Assembly (NCBI GenBank): GCA_017303805.1
Contig: JAFLBQ010000002.1
Span: 310,001 to 374,000 of the forward strand
Origin: Cytophagales bacterium
GTDB taxonomy: Bacteria > Bacteroidota > Bacteroidia > Cytophagales > Cyclobacteriaceae
Length of the DNA stretch: 64,000 nucleotides
Direction of reading: 5' to 3'
Within the stretch, counting starts at the first letter, position 1. Every line of letters begins with the position of its first letter. Below, piece after piece: positions 8,614-17,132 of this stretch. The translations under genes were made by a program, and so were the position numbers. The notes under the pieces were generated by a model. It saw only the letters and a program-made list of their open reading frames with translations, made no database searches and was not told the origin of the DNA.

Positions 8614-9777
8614 ATGCTTACCCAGGCCAACAAGGTTCGCGCGCTTTACTTTCTGGTGTTCTCCTGCACCGCATCCTGGTTGCCCATTTTTGCTGATCAT
8701 CTTAAAACACAAGGACTAACCGGAATAGAAATTAGCCTGGTACTAAGCACCACTCCGGTAATGATGTTGCTTATCCAGCCATGGTACGGAGCGTTAGCCG
8801 ATAAAATTGGCATTCGCAAATGTTTAATTGCCTCCACACTATTCGCGGCATTAAGTTTTTTGCTATTCCTGTTACAAGGCGAATTTCTGTTTCTGATTGG
8901 TGCCACTATCGCCATGTCCGTATTCTACAATGCGCTACAACCATTATTGGATAGTGTAACACTCGGTTTGGTGCAGGAACAACCTAACCTTAACTACGGA
9001 AGTCTTCGGCTGGCAGGCGCTGCAGGGTGGGCTTCAACCGGAATTATTGTTGGTTATTTCATCACTTCAATTAACACCAGCGTAATTTTTATTGCTTCTT
9101 CACTCAGCTTGTTTCTGGCTTTCTTCATTTCGCTTTCGCTGAATGATTTTCGGGTTGATTCCAATTCGATCGCACCTGAAAAACAAAACCTGCAGGCAGT
9201 ATTGAAAAACAAAATGCTTTTGTATTTGCTCACAGCGGTTTTGCTGGTTTCAATTGGCGCCACCACCATCTGGAATTTCTACTCTATCTACATGAAAGAA
9301 ATAGGAGCCAGCCCAACGTGGGTCGGCTACGGACTTTCGTTTCAAGGGTTATGCGAATTGCCCTTGTTTTTTCTTTCAGCAGTTATTATTAATCGCCTGG
9401 GTATAAAAACCACTTTGCTTGTAACGCTTGCGGCCACAACGCTTCGGTTGTTTCTATACAGTTGGGTTAACAATCCGCAATGGGCAATTGCTATTGAGTT
9501 GTTGCATGGCATTTCGTGGTCGTTGTTCTGGGTTGTGTGTGTAGAAAGTGTGAACAGCCTGGTGCCCCAACAGTGGCGGGCTACGGGCCAATCAGTTTTA
9601 TATGCCGTTTACTTTGGTGCCGGGCAAATTGCCGGCAACTTCTGGACGGGCTGGCTCTACGATCAGCAGATTTCTATCGGGCGCATTTTTATGCTGAATG
9701 GAATTCTGGTAGCTGTTGTTGCTGCATTGTGTGCTGTGTTTATCCGTTTGGGCAATCAACCCAACAGTGTTTCCTGA
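8614..9777 (+). CDS. MFS transporter (MFS_1-like / HcaT-type permease)
   Basis: A 387-residue, 12-TM major facilitator. The start MLTQANKVRALYF is chosen because the open frame upstream runs through the two-hairpin repeat and is not hydrophobic. The N-terminal half shows SWLPIFADHLKTQGLTGIE and the loop IQPWYGALADKIGIRKCLI (the motif A region). The C-terminal half shows WVGYGLSFQGLCELPLFF and RATGQSVLYAVYFGAGQ. This fits the MFS_1-like family, whose members include the phenylpropionate permease HcaT and nucleoside/H+ symporters. The substrate is not deducible. Its 3' end overlaps the convergent Rieske oxygenase gene by 22 bp, so an uptake-plus-oxidation pairing is possible but unproven. Confidence 0.85.
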   Translation: MLTQANKVRALYFLVFSCTASWLPIFADHLKTQGLTGIEISLVLSTTPVMMLLIQPWYGALADKIGIRKCLIASTLFAALSFLLFLLQGEFLFLIGATIAMSVFYNALQPLLDSVTLGLVQEQPNLNYGSLRLAGAAGWASTGIIVGYFITSINTSVIFIASSLSLFLAFFISLSLNDFRVDSNSIAPEKQNLQAVLKNKMLLYLLTAVLLVSIGATTIWNFYSIYMKEIGASPTWVGYGLSFQGLCELPLFFLSAVIINRLGIKTTLLVTLAATTLRLFLYSWVNNPQWAIAIELLHGISWSLFWVVCVESVNSLVPQQWRATGQSVLYAVYFGAGQIAGNFWTGWLYDQQISIGRIFMLNGILVAVVAALCAVFIRLGNQPNSVS

Positions 9778-10955
9778 ATGCCGGCCTTCATCCGATTAAG
9801 ATACCACTCAATAAATTTTGCTACGTCTATTTCTGCAGGTGCATACGGGCCAGGTTCATAACCACTGGTCTCAATTCCTCTAAAATTATTCTCGCACAAT
9901 TGCCAATCCTGTTCTCCGGTAACTTTCCAAAATTCTATTAAGCGGGTTACCTCATAATCTTTTCCTTCAGTAGCTTCACCATCTACCAGCCAGGTTAAGT
10001 CAAGAATGGTTTCGTTCGGGCCGGTGGCGGTAAGTCGCATGGTCCAGATGTAATCACTTACTGCATCCATCCAAAAATTAGGATAGCACACCAGGCCAAC
10101 TACTCCGGCATCGTAATCAATATGCCCGCCCATCGGTTTGCTTATGGCTTTTCCGTTCAGGCTATACGTGGTTACACCCGGTCGCAGCGGGTAGCGAATG
10201 GCAAAATGAAATGAGTCGTCAACAAAGTTTATGGTATCTGTTGCAAGACCTTTGTTCTTCCAAAGTTCTTGCTTAGCCATTGTTTCGCTTTCTGCGGATT
10301 CGCGCAAGTTGGCGCCAATTACTGCGCTGCAATATTCCGGGTGGGCCGGACCACAATGGTAGCACTCACGGAAATTTTCGGCCACTAGTTTCCAGTTGGT
10401 TCGCAACACATATCGTTTTTGATAAGCCACTTTTGCGCTTGCGAGTTTATATGGCTTAAGAAATGGTTCAAAGTCTCTGCGTACCGGAGCAAAGTCGGGC
10501 GGTGAATCACTTAACGAAATAAAAATCAGACCCTCTACTACTTCAACCGTCACAGGTTTAAGACTGTGGTGCTGCAAATTGAAATCATCGGGCATCAGGC
10601 GCGCTTTGTGCAGCGAGCCATCTTTGTTATACACCCATTGATGGTACGGACACATTAGTTTCGCTGCATGGCCTGATTCCTCCAAGCAGATCAACGAGCC
10701 CCGATGCCGGCAGGCATTATGGTGCGCAAACACTTCGCCCTTATCGCCTCTTATAATCAGTACCGATTCATTCCGCAGTTGATAAACAAAATAATCTCCA
10801 GCATTGGGAATAGCAGCAATTGTTCCGGCAAAGAGCCAATACTTTTTCCAGATCTGGTGCCACTCAGCCTCGTAGATATTCTGGTTTAAGTAAAATGGCT
10901 TGGCCAGGCTGTAGCCGGGTTGATGGTCATCAATAAGCTGCTGCAGTACTGTCAT
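9756..10955 (-). CDS. Rieske non-heme iron oxygenase, alpha subunit
   Basis: Catalytic subunit of a ring-hydroxylating or N-demethylating oxygenase (399 residues). The Rieske [2Fe-2S] ligands are C82 and H84 (ACRHRGS) and C102 and H105 (CPYHQW). The mononuclear iron site is H200 and H205 in NFRECYHCGPAHPEY, with Asp350 in GEQDWQLCENNFRG as the third ligand. The ECYHCGPAHPEY form is closest to choline/carnitine/betaine-type monooxygenases (the GbcA/CntA neighbourhood) rather than classical dioxygenases with a beta subunit. No reductase or beta-subunit gene is adjacent, so electron-transfer partners must be encoded elsewhere. Confidence 0.9.
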   Translation of the reverse strand: MTVLQQLIDDHQPGYSLAKPFYLNQNIYEAEWHQIWKKYWLFAGTIAAIPNAGDYFVYQLRNESVLIIRGDKGEVFAHHNACRHRGSLICLEESGHAAKLMCPYHQWVYNKDGSLHKARLMPDDFNLQHHSLKPVTVEVVEGLIFISLSDSPPDFAPVRRDFEPFLKPYKLASAKVAYQKRYVLRTNWKLVAENFRECYHCGPAHPEYCSAVIGANLRESAESETMAKQELWKNKGLATDTINFVDDSFHFAIRYPLRPGVTTYSLNGKAISKPMGGHIDYDAGVVGLVCYPNFWMDAVSDYIWTMRLTATGPNETILDLTWLVDGEATEGKDYEVTRLIEFWKVTGEQDWQLCENNFRGIETSGYEPGPYAPAEIDVAKFIEWYLNRMKAGIQETLLG

Positions 10956-11045
10956 AATGAGTAATCAAACTTAGCAAATGTTTATTGATTGTGAATGTGT
11001 CTTGTTTCCAAACGGGTTCTACGTGAAATCCCTAGAAATAAAACA

Positions 11046-11078
11046 TTGTCATCAAAATGTCGCCTTAATGACGGCCAA
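11046..11078. promoter_or_regulatory. Three 11-bp phased repeats upstream of the XRE-CPBP pair
   Basis: The units TTGTCATCAAA, ATGTCGCCTTA and ATGACGGCCAA follow each other with an exact 11-bp period, with TGTC/TGTC/TGAC at 11047, 11058 and 11069. They sit just upstream of a candidate -7 box (11092). This makes a plausible operator, perhaps for the XRE protein encoded next. Confidence 0.4.
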
Positions 11079-11091
11079 AAAAATTTAGTGG

Positions 11092-11099
11092 TACTTTTG
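11092..11099 (+). promoter_or_regulatory. Candidate -7 element for the XRE-CPBP operon
   Basis: TACTTTTG matches TAnnTTTG and is 17 bp before the ATG at 11117. No clear TTG lies at 19 bp upstream, so expression may depend on a regulator bound to the 11-bp repeats. Confidence 0.4.
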
Positions 11100-11116
11100 A
11101 ATACCGATAGCTTTGC

Positions 11117-11554
11117 ATGCAAAAAACAATTAAAGAAATGACTGCTTCCTGGTTAAAGGACGGAAGGCTATCGAAAGGACTTACTCAAAAGGAACTTTCA
11201 GAAAGATCGCACATCAGCATCCGCTCTATTCAACGCATCGAAAATGGTGAACTTGTTCCACGAAGCCACACTTTAAAGACCCTGGCCGAAATTCTCGGGC
11301 TATCCTTTGAAGGGTTTATGAAATCAGCCCATGAGCAAGAGTTTACTCTTCCGCAAGATAATTCTGCATTTAATAAACCACAGCGCCTGGTTCTTTCCAT
11401 TGGTATTTGTCTTGTTATTCTGTTGCTGGCTTGGGCTTATTTGGCACAGGCTGCAAAGTTTCCAGAAACGACATTTGAGTTATTGGTCTTTGTAAGTGTT
11501 ACGCTTTCGCTGATAACAGCTCTCTTGTTTTTTATCTGGCATAAAAAGGCCTGA
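11117..11554 (+). CDS. Membrane-anchored XRE-family regulator
   Basis: A 145-residue protein with an N-terminal Cro/C1-type helix-turn-helix (residues 14-68, SKGLTQKELSERSHISIRSI then RIENGELVPRSHTLKTLAEI). A short linker and two C-terminal transmembrane helices follow (about 90-111, LVLSIGICLVILLLAWAYLA, and 120-141). A DNA-binding domain tethered to the membrane is unusual and suggests signal-dependent release or membrane-level sensing. It is 17 bp upstream of a CPBP intramembrane protease gene and is probably in one operon with it. DNA targets are unknown; the 11-bp repeats upstream are the obvious candidates. Confidence 0.85.
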   Translation: MQKTIKEMTASWLKDGRLSKGLTQKELSERSHISIRSIQRIENGELVPRSHTLKTLAEILGLSFEGFMKSAHEQEFTLPQDNSAFNKPQRLVLSIGICLVILLLAWAYLAQAAKFPETTFELLVFVSVTLSLITALLFFIWHKKA

Positions 11555-11571
11555 GGTTAATTTCATTTTTT

Positions 11572-12255
11572 ATGATTGGCATTCTAATTCAATTGGCCTT
11601 GTCTTGGGTTTTGGTTTGGCTCTTCGACAAAAGCAATCTCACTGTGCTAGGATTGAAGCCATCAAAAATACGATTGCTGCATTTTGCAATCTTTCTATTT
11701 ATGGCTGCAGCCTTCAGTGCCTCCGGGTTTGTGTTAAAAATGTGGATTGCTCAACAACGTTGGCAACTGAACCCGGAATGGAGTTGGGCTTTGATTACTG
11801 GTGGTGTTTGGTTCAACCTAAAATCGGTTTTGTACGAGGAACTGATCTTTCGCGGAGTTTTGTTTTACATGCTGATCCGAAAGCTTGGCCCAATAAAGGC
11901 CACATGGATTTCAGCAACATTTTTTGGTATGTATCATTGGTTTTCACAAGGTTCGTGGGGAAACCCAGTGGCTATGTTGGTTACGTTTGTAATTACCGGG
12001 GCAATGGGACTGGTGCTTGCCTATGGTTATACCAAAACACAATCACTCTATATACCGATCGCGATTCACCTGGGTTGGAATTCAATACAACAAGTTGTGT
12101 TTTCGAACGGGCCGATCGGCAAGCAACTGTTAATTGAAGTTCTGCCCCAGCCCGAAGTTACCGTATCTTACTTCAGTTTTTATTTTATGCAGTTCTTCCC
12201 GATTGTGGGGGTGTTGGTGGTGTGTGCGTGGGGGATAAGACGTTTGGAGGATTGA
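11572..12255 (+). CDS. CPBP (CAAX/ABI) family intramembrane metalloprotease
   Basis: A 227-residue polytopic membrane protein with the glutamate/histidine motifs of the CPBP family: EE at 89-90 and Arg94 in YEELIFRG (motif 1), His122 in FFGMYHW (motif 2), and His166 with Asn170 in HLGWNS (motif 3). The family includes Rce1 prenyl-peptidases and bacteriocin-immunity (ABI) proteins. All the residues needed for metal binding appear present. Its partner is the membrane-tethered XRE regulator 17 bp upstream. Cleavage of that regulator, or of an associated peptide, is an attractive but untested inference. Confidence 0.88.
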   Translation: MIGILIQLALSWVLVWLFDKSNLTVLGLKPSKIRLLHFAIFLFMAAAFSASGFVLKMWIAQQRWQLNPEWSWALITGGVWFNLKSVLYEELIFRGVLFYMLIRKLGPIKATWISATFFGMYHWFSQGSWGNPVAMLVTFVITGAMGLVLAYGYTKTQSLYIPIAIHLGWNSIQQVVFSNGPIGKQLLIEVLPQPEVTVSYFSFYFMQFFPIVGVLVVCAWGIRRLED

Positions 12256-12468
12256 TCAAATTGCTATTCGGCTCAAATAATGTCAAAAGATGAGCCGATT
12301 AGAGGGATTATTAGGCTCATTGGCTTTTGTTAGTTGATCTGAAGATGAGCAGAAATCATGTTGGTCAAGAAGACCAATTTAGGTGTCTTCAACACAAAAA
12401 CCTTCACCTTCCAAACCGCCCGCGTTTTGTTGTAAACCCCTGCCTACTGGATACTGCTTCCTGCCTAC

Positions 12469-13788
12469 TTACTTATACCGCTTCCCTTTCTTCACCACCA
12501 GCTTCACATCTTGCAATAATGCCATGTGGCGTAGTACATCGCCCTTCACTGCAATAATATCCGCATATTTGCCTTCACTTACGGTGCCAAAATCTTTTTC
12601 TACACCCATGGCCACGGCCGGCCAATACGTAGCTGCGCGGATGGTGTACATCGGATCAAACCCAAATTTATTTACCCACACATCCAGTTCGTTCCACGTG
12701 CTCTGGCTATGAAACTTCATGGGGATACCGCTATCGGTGCCCACCAATAAAACTACCCCGGCATTTTTCAGTTGATTAACTTTTTTGTCGAGCGTGGGTT
12801 TGCGAATAGGGTTTAAGCCAAAATAGTTTAGGCGGCCCGGGTACTTTATACTTTGTTTTATGTCGGCAATAACCGAATCGGGTAGGCCCAGGTGCCAGCT
12901 TGTATTGTCTAAGTGTTCGGGGTTATCGCGCACATATTCGTAGTTGTACAAACCCTCTACAGTGGGCGTCCAGAAAAGCGGACCGAGGCTCATCTTGGCA
13001 GTGCGTTCTTTGATGGCCGCAATAATATCTTCGGGGTATTCGGGTGCCGCTGCAAGCCCGGTGTGTTCAAAGCAATCTACTCCGGCTTTTAACCCTCTGC
13101 GAATTTCATCGGGCCGGTGCGAGTGGGCTACAACTTTCAACTTATTCTTGTGTGCTTCGTCCACCACGGCCATGTATTCCGCTTCAGTCATTTCATCCTG
13201 ATCGATTAGCTTGATGCAATTCACACCAGCTTTCGCCAACTGTTTTACTTTGGCACGCGCATCTTCTGCTCCTTTCACGCCCCAGCGAAATTCGGCTGTA
13301 CCCGGATACGGTTCGTGCTGAATGAATGGGCCACTCATGTACATAGTGGGGCCGGGTATTTCGCCTTTATTAATGCGATCGCGCACTGAAATGCTGGGGC
13401 CAAGTGGTCCGCCCAGATCGCGTGCACTGGTAACACCTGCCAGCAACAATTGATGGGCACTGGAGGGCATGATTACTTTTTCTTGGATGCCCATGTATTT
13501 TTTATCCCAATGATTGTAATCGCTATGACCGTTGATCATTAAGTGCACATGCATGTCCCATAAACCGGGCAGCACACTCATACCCTCGGTAGAAATTACT
13601 TCGGCTCCTTTCGGGATTTCCAGGTTGCCAACGGTGCCTATGGCTTTGATGCGTTCGCCTTCAATAATGATGACGGAATTTAACAGTGGCTTTCCGCCAT
13701 AGCCATCGATAAGGGTGCCGCCCACAAGGGCTTTGGTTTGAGCTGATACTTGTGTGGCTACAAAAAGCAGGAGCAATAGAATGCGCAT
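12469..13788 (-). CDS. Secreted imidazolonepropionase-like amidohydrolase
   Basis: A metal-dependent hydrolase of the amidohydrolase superfamily (439 residues) with a signal peptide (MRILLLLLFVATQVSAQ), so it acts in the periplasm or outside the cell. Metal-ligand motifs are H80 and H82 in GLWDMHVHL, a later His in VVAHSHRP, another in CFEHTGLA, and the Asp in VGTDSGIPMK. The N-terminal beta strands (LVGGTLIDGYGGKPLLNSVI) and the C-terminal GKYADIIAV complete the usual urease-like subdomain. The family includes prolidase-like and cyclic-amide hydrolases, and the substrate is not deducible. It is a single gene convergent with the XRE-CPBP operon. Confidence 0.88.
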   Translation of the reverse strand: MRILLLLLFVATQVSAQTKALVGGTLIDGYGGKPLLNSVIIIEGERIKAIGTVGNLEIPKGAEVISTEGMSVLPGLWDMHVHLMINGHSDYNHWDKKYMGIQEKVIMPSSAHQLLLAGVTSARDLGGPLGPSISVRDRINKGEIPGPTMYMSGPFIQHEPYPGTAEFRWGVKGAEDARAKVKQLAKAGVNCIKLIDQDEMTEAEYMAVVDEAHKNKLKVVAHSHRPDEIRRGLKAGVDCFEHTGLAAAPEYPEDIIAAIKERTAKMSLGPLFWTPTVEGLYNYEYVRDNPEHLDNTSWHLGLPDSVIADIKQSIKYPGRLNYFGLNPIRKPTLDKKVNQLKNAGVVLLVGTDSGIPMKFHSQSTWNELDVWVNKFGFDPMYTIRAATYWPAVAMGVEKDFGTVSEGKYADIIAVKGDVLRHMALLQDVKLVVKKGKRYK

Positions 13789-14011
13789 GGGTTAGGTTTT
13801 TAGAAATTGAAAGATACAAATGCTGGGGCTGTTTAAAAATGCCTGGACTCTTAAGTTAGTTTCTCGCCAGGTTGGTGCCGCTTCAATTTTCTACGGGTTA
13901 TAAGAAGTACGCCATCCGGGCTAGCACGTATTTTCTCGCATTAGCTGCTTAAAATTTTGGCCACTGCTTTTGGCGGGCACTACATTCGGTAAAGCCCAAT
14001 AAAGTTCCGTT

Positions 14012-14800
14012 ATGAAAAACCTACTAACTGCTCTCTTCGTGGTACTGTGTTGCTCCGCAACGCAAGCGCAAAATCTGGCCGACTTTCAACTAGGTAAAAA
14101 CGATTTTTACGATGAAGGCCACTGGGGTTTTGCCCTGAGCTATTCGGCCATTACCAACCGGCAGGCGCCCAGCCCCGATAATCATAACGCTTCGGGTTTT
14201 GCTATGAAGATAGACTGGAAGAAGTACCGGGCTGGCTCAGGCGAAAGACGCTTTTTCTATCAGAACAAATCAGTTGGCGACATGATTTTTGTTTTGGGTA
14301 GCGAAATAAGACGCGGCACCGGTGTAGAGCGTGGCGAAAACTCAGCGCTGAGTAACCTGGTGGGCTGGAGTAGTTGGGGTTGGAATGTGGTTTCTTCCAG
14401 CAAACTAAATGTTGCTGCCGGATTTAATCTGAACGATTACATGATTGGCAGCACCTACATTTATCGCACTGGCCAGGTAGCACAAAGCCCGGTTACATTA
14501 GAGCCGCAGGGATACTACTGGGGCGGTGGGCCATCTGCTTTTGTGGATTATTTACTAAACGACAACCTGATGATTCAAGGGTTTGCGGCCTACTCGATTG
14601 CCGGGTGGCGCGCGGTTTCTGTTAGCTATGCAACGGTAGATAACAACTACCCTAAGCCACACTTTTTACATCTCAACCTTGAACTTCAGAGCAACCTGTT
14701 TCACCTGTATGGAGGGATTGAATATTGCCGGCTAATTAATCGTGGCGACATACCGAACAATACTACCCGCTTTGACCTGATTGTTGGGTATCGGTTTTAA
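14012..14800 (+). CDS. Predicted outer-membrane beta-barrel protein, unknown function
   Basis: I do not recognise a named family. The 262-residue product has a signal peptide (ending ATQAQ) and then alternating amphipathic beta strands (GHWGFALSYSAIT, FVLGSEIRRG, LNVAAGFNLNDYM, LIVGYRF). It ends in Phe as outer-membrane barrels do. There are no domain motifs. It is flanked by 223 bp of upstream non-coding sequence in which I saw no convincing promoter, and it is convergent with the TPR gene. Confidence 0.6.
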   Translation: MKNLLTALFVVLCCSATQAQNLADFQLGKNDFYDEGHWGFALSYSAITNRQAPSPDNHNASGFAMKIDWKKYRAGSGERRFFYQNKSVGDMIFVLGSEIRRGTGVERGENSALSNLVGWSSWGWNVVSSSKLNVAAGFNLNDYMIGSTYIYRTGQVAQSPVTLEPQGYYWGGGPSAFVDYLLNDNLMIQGFAAYSIAGWRAVSVSYATVDNNYPKPHFLHLNLELQSNLFHLYGGIEYCRLINRGDIPNNTTRFDLIVGYRF

Positions 14801-14824
14801 AATCTTGGCTACTTGTTTTCGAAA

Positions 14825-16867
14825 TTAAGATTTAGGAGTGCCTTCTTGTTCTGTAAAATCGCCTCGTAAAACGCGATAGCGCTTACGGGCCTCGGCTGCA
14901 AATACGCTTCCTGGAAATTTATTCAGAAACTCCCGATAAATCTCCATGGCTTTGTCCGGGTTTTTCAAGTAGCGCTCCTGAATTTCGCCTTGTAAAAAGA
15001 AGGCGTCATCGGCTAGTACATCATCGGCAAATTCTTTCAAGATTTTTTCAAGTAGCGCGAGTGCTGTTTCAAACTCGCCTTTCTTCAGGCGCAGGTTGGC
15101 TTCCAGCCAATACACATCGTCTTTTATTCCAAGCCTCTCGGTGTTTACAATCTCATCAACCCATACCGAATCACTTACTACTGTATCGTTAAACAAATTT
15201 TGTTTCTGTCTTTCTACTTGCTGTTTTAAATCCTGAAGCTGCTTTTCTGTTAGTTGTTTATCCTCCGACCATAACTTTTTTCGAATCGCTTCCTTGCGAC
15301 TCATTTTTACTTTTCGCACCACGATAAAATTCTTAAGCCGGTTCAGCGCAAGCTCATTTTTATTTTGTGCAATCAGCAACTCAATTGCTGCAAACTCCTT
15401 TAGGGCCGATCCCTCCGGATCGAACGCAGTATTTTCTTTGATGCGCATACTCAGGTCAATGGCATCGTTGGCTATTTCGCGCGAGGTTGCTTGCTTCAAA
15501 ATATCCAAATGCTCCTGCGCCAACAGAAAATCGCCTTTGAAGTATGACAGCTTTGCGTTGCGCAATTTAGCTTCGTACCCAATGGGTGTTTCGCGCTGCG
15601 CCTTTTCTACTTGCGAATACAGCAGCGTAGCTTCCCAGGGTTCTTCTTTCAACAGGTAAATATCACCTAACTCTATTTTTGCTTTTGACTTCAGGTTAGG
15701 AGCCACTTTGTTATTTGAAATCAGTTTTTGCAAACTGTTAATTGCCGAATCTTTTTGATCGAGGTAATAGGCATACAACAGCGCCTGGCTTAGTTGGGCT
15801 TCGTAGGCATTTGGATGGTCGGGGTAGTTTTCTTTAAAACCCTGGTATTGCCCGATAAGGTATTTTACAGAGTCGCGATTAACAGGGTATGCCCGCTTTA
15901 CTTTAGCTTCGCGCGCCTGAATAAGGCCGAGCCGGGCCGGCAACTCGTTGGCCGTGCGCGCATATTCTTTCGCAACAAAACCGTAGGCTTTATCGGCATT
16001 TTCATAATCCTGATTGTTGAGCGCAATTTGTGCTATCTCTAACGTTTTGGATTGTTCTTTTTTAAAGCGTTTATCATACGCGCGGGCTTGTACAAACGCT
16101 CCGTAAAAGTTCTTTTGCTGCAGGTTTACCCAAATCAACAAATCGGCAAACACTTCCGAATTTTGATTTTGCTGCACTTTGTCGTAGAGCAATCGCTCAA
16201 GGGCCTCCAGCTCTTCCGGTTTGGAAAGCAGAATCTGCATCAGGTTTTTAACATAGTTGATGTTGGCAGGTGTTTGCGTAACATAGTTAAGATACTCCTG
16301 CACCATTTGCTCGCGCTTACCGGCCATGCGGTATAAATTGGCAAGCTCCAGCGTGTACACATTTCCTCCGGCCACAGCCCGAGCCTGCAACAGGGCTAAA
16401 ATTGCATACTCTGCATGATTGCGGGCGGCCAGGTAATCAGCCATCGTTTTAAGTTTATACGCATCATCGGCCTGTGCTTTTATCAACGCCTTTAAATACT
16501 TATCGGCCTTACTAATATCTCCGGAACGTGTATAGATAATTCCAAGATCCATTTTGTACGAAAGCTTCGAATCGCGCTTAATAAGTTTTTCCACATACTC
16601 TTCAGCTTGGGTAAATCGTGCGGCATCAAGTAAAACATTTAAGTAGTTGTTGTGTATTAGTGGAATGTTCTCTGGCTTTTTAACAAGTTGTTCGTAAAGA
16701 GCAATTGCCTTTTCCTTCTCGCCCTTTAAAATGTATTCATTGGCAATTTGCACTTCCTGTATATCCTGTCCAAACGCTTTTGTAGAAAGCAGTACACATA
16801 GTGTGAATGTATATAGTATTATTATATAATATTTTAAATTTTTATAATTATCGTTAGTGGTGTGCAT
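14825..16867 (-). CDS. Exported tetratricopeptide-repeat protein
   Basis: A 680-residue protein with an N-terminal signal peptide (YYIIILYTFTLCVLLSTKAFGQ) followed by about ten TPR-like helical pairs spread over the whole length (for example EYILKGEKEKAIALYEQLVK, LKKGEFETALALLEKILKEF, EIYREFLNKFPGSVFAAEAR). The last resembles the YbgF/BamD-type TPRs of envelope assembly factors. A scaffold function in the periplasm is inferred. The start ATG is the only Met before residue 115. The first 60 bp of the gene are extremely AT-rich and coincide with a possible DNA-unwinding element beside the DnaA-box cluster. Confidence 0.8.
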   Translation of the reverse strand: MHTTNDNYKNLKYYIIILYTFTLCVLLSTKAFGQDIQEVQIANEYILKGEKEKAIALYEQLVKKPENIPLIHNNYLNVLLDAARFTQAEEYVEKLIKRDSKLSYKMDLGIIYTRSGDISKADKYLKALIKAQADDAYKLKTMADYLAARNHAEYAILALLQARAVAGGNVYTLELANLYRMAGKREQMVQEYLNYVTQTPANINYVKNLMQILLSKPEELEALERLLYDKVQQNQNSEVFADLLIWVNLQQKNFYGAFVQARAYDKRFKKEQSKTLEIAQIALNNQDYENADKAYGFVAKEYARTANELPARLGLIQAREAKVKRAYPVNRDSVKYLIGQYQGFKENYPDHPNAYEAQLSQALLYAYYLDQKDSAINSLQKLISNNKVAPNLKSKAKIELGDIYLLKEEPWEATLLYSQVEKAQRETPIGYEAKLRNAKLSYFKGDFLLAQEHLDILKQATSREIANDAIDLSMRIKENTAFDPEGSALKEFAAIELLIAQNKNELALNRLKNFIVVRKVKMSRKEAIRKKLWSEDKQLTEKQLQDLKQQVERQKQNLFNDTVVSDSVWVDEIVNTERLGIKDDVYWLEANLRLKKGEFETALALLEKILKEFADDVLADDAFFLQGEIQERYLKNPDKAMEIYREFLNKFPGSVFAAEARKRYRVLRGDFTEQEGTPKS

Positions 16868-17117
16868 ATGTGGATAACTGTCCTTTCTTTAACGGCTGTT
16901 AAGACCTTGTGGATATAAAGGTTTATAAAAAACGGGCTTAATTTATCATCGTTAAGGTATTTAATATTTTGTAAACATTTTTGTTAAAAGTGAATTATGG
17001 ATTTTTAGTTACCCACATGGAGTGGATAACCCGTGCACAGCTTCAATTTTTAACAATTTGCCACGAAGGTTTTTTGCTTGTGATCAGTTTGGTGGATAAG
17101 CAGATGCCTTTTCCACA
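16809..17117. other. oriC: Candidate chromosomal replication origin (DnaA-box cluster plus AT-rich element)
   Basis: One perfect DnaA box (TGTGGATAA, 16869-16877) and six sites with one mismatch to TTATNCACA on either strand lie within 257 bp: 16861-16869, 16908-16916, 17009-17017, 17021-17029, 17091-17099 and 17109-17117. The first two abut a stretch (16809-16851) that is about 90% A+T and includes TAG-TAT-TAT-TAT triplets like a DnaA-trio. The non-coding part (16868-17132) lies between two minus-strand genes. mnmG, a common oriC neighbour, and two parS-like sites are 2.5-4.6 kb away. This is an inference from motifs, and part of the AT-rich element lies in coding sequence. Confidence 0.6.
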
Positions 17118-17132
17118 CAATTCACAATCTAT

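Noticed and set aside
12269-12297. CGGCTCA...TGAGCCG inverted repeat after the CPBP gene
   Set aside because: The 7-bp stem has a 15-nt loop and no T-run, so a terminator call is not supported.
12327-12712. Plus-strand frames between the CPBP and amidohydrolase genes
   Set aside because: They are largely the reverse complement of the amidohydrolase end and have low-complexity Ser/Pro composition.
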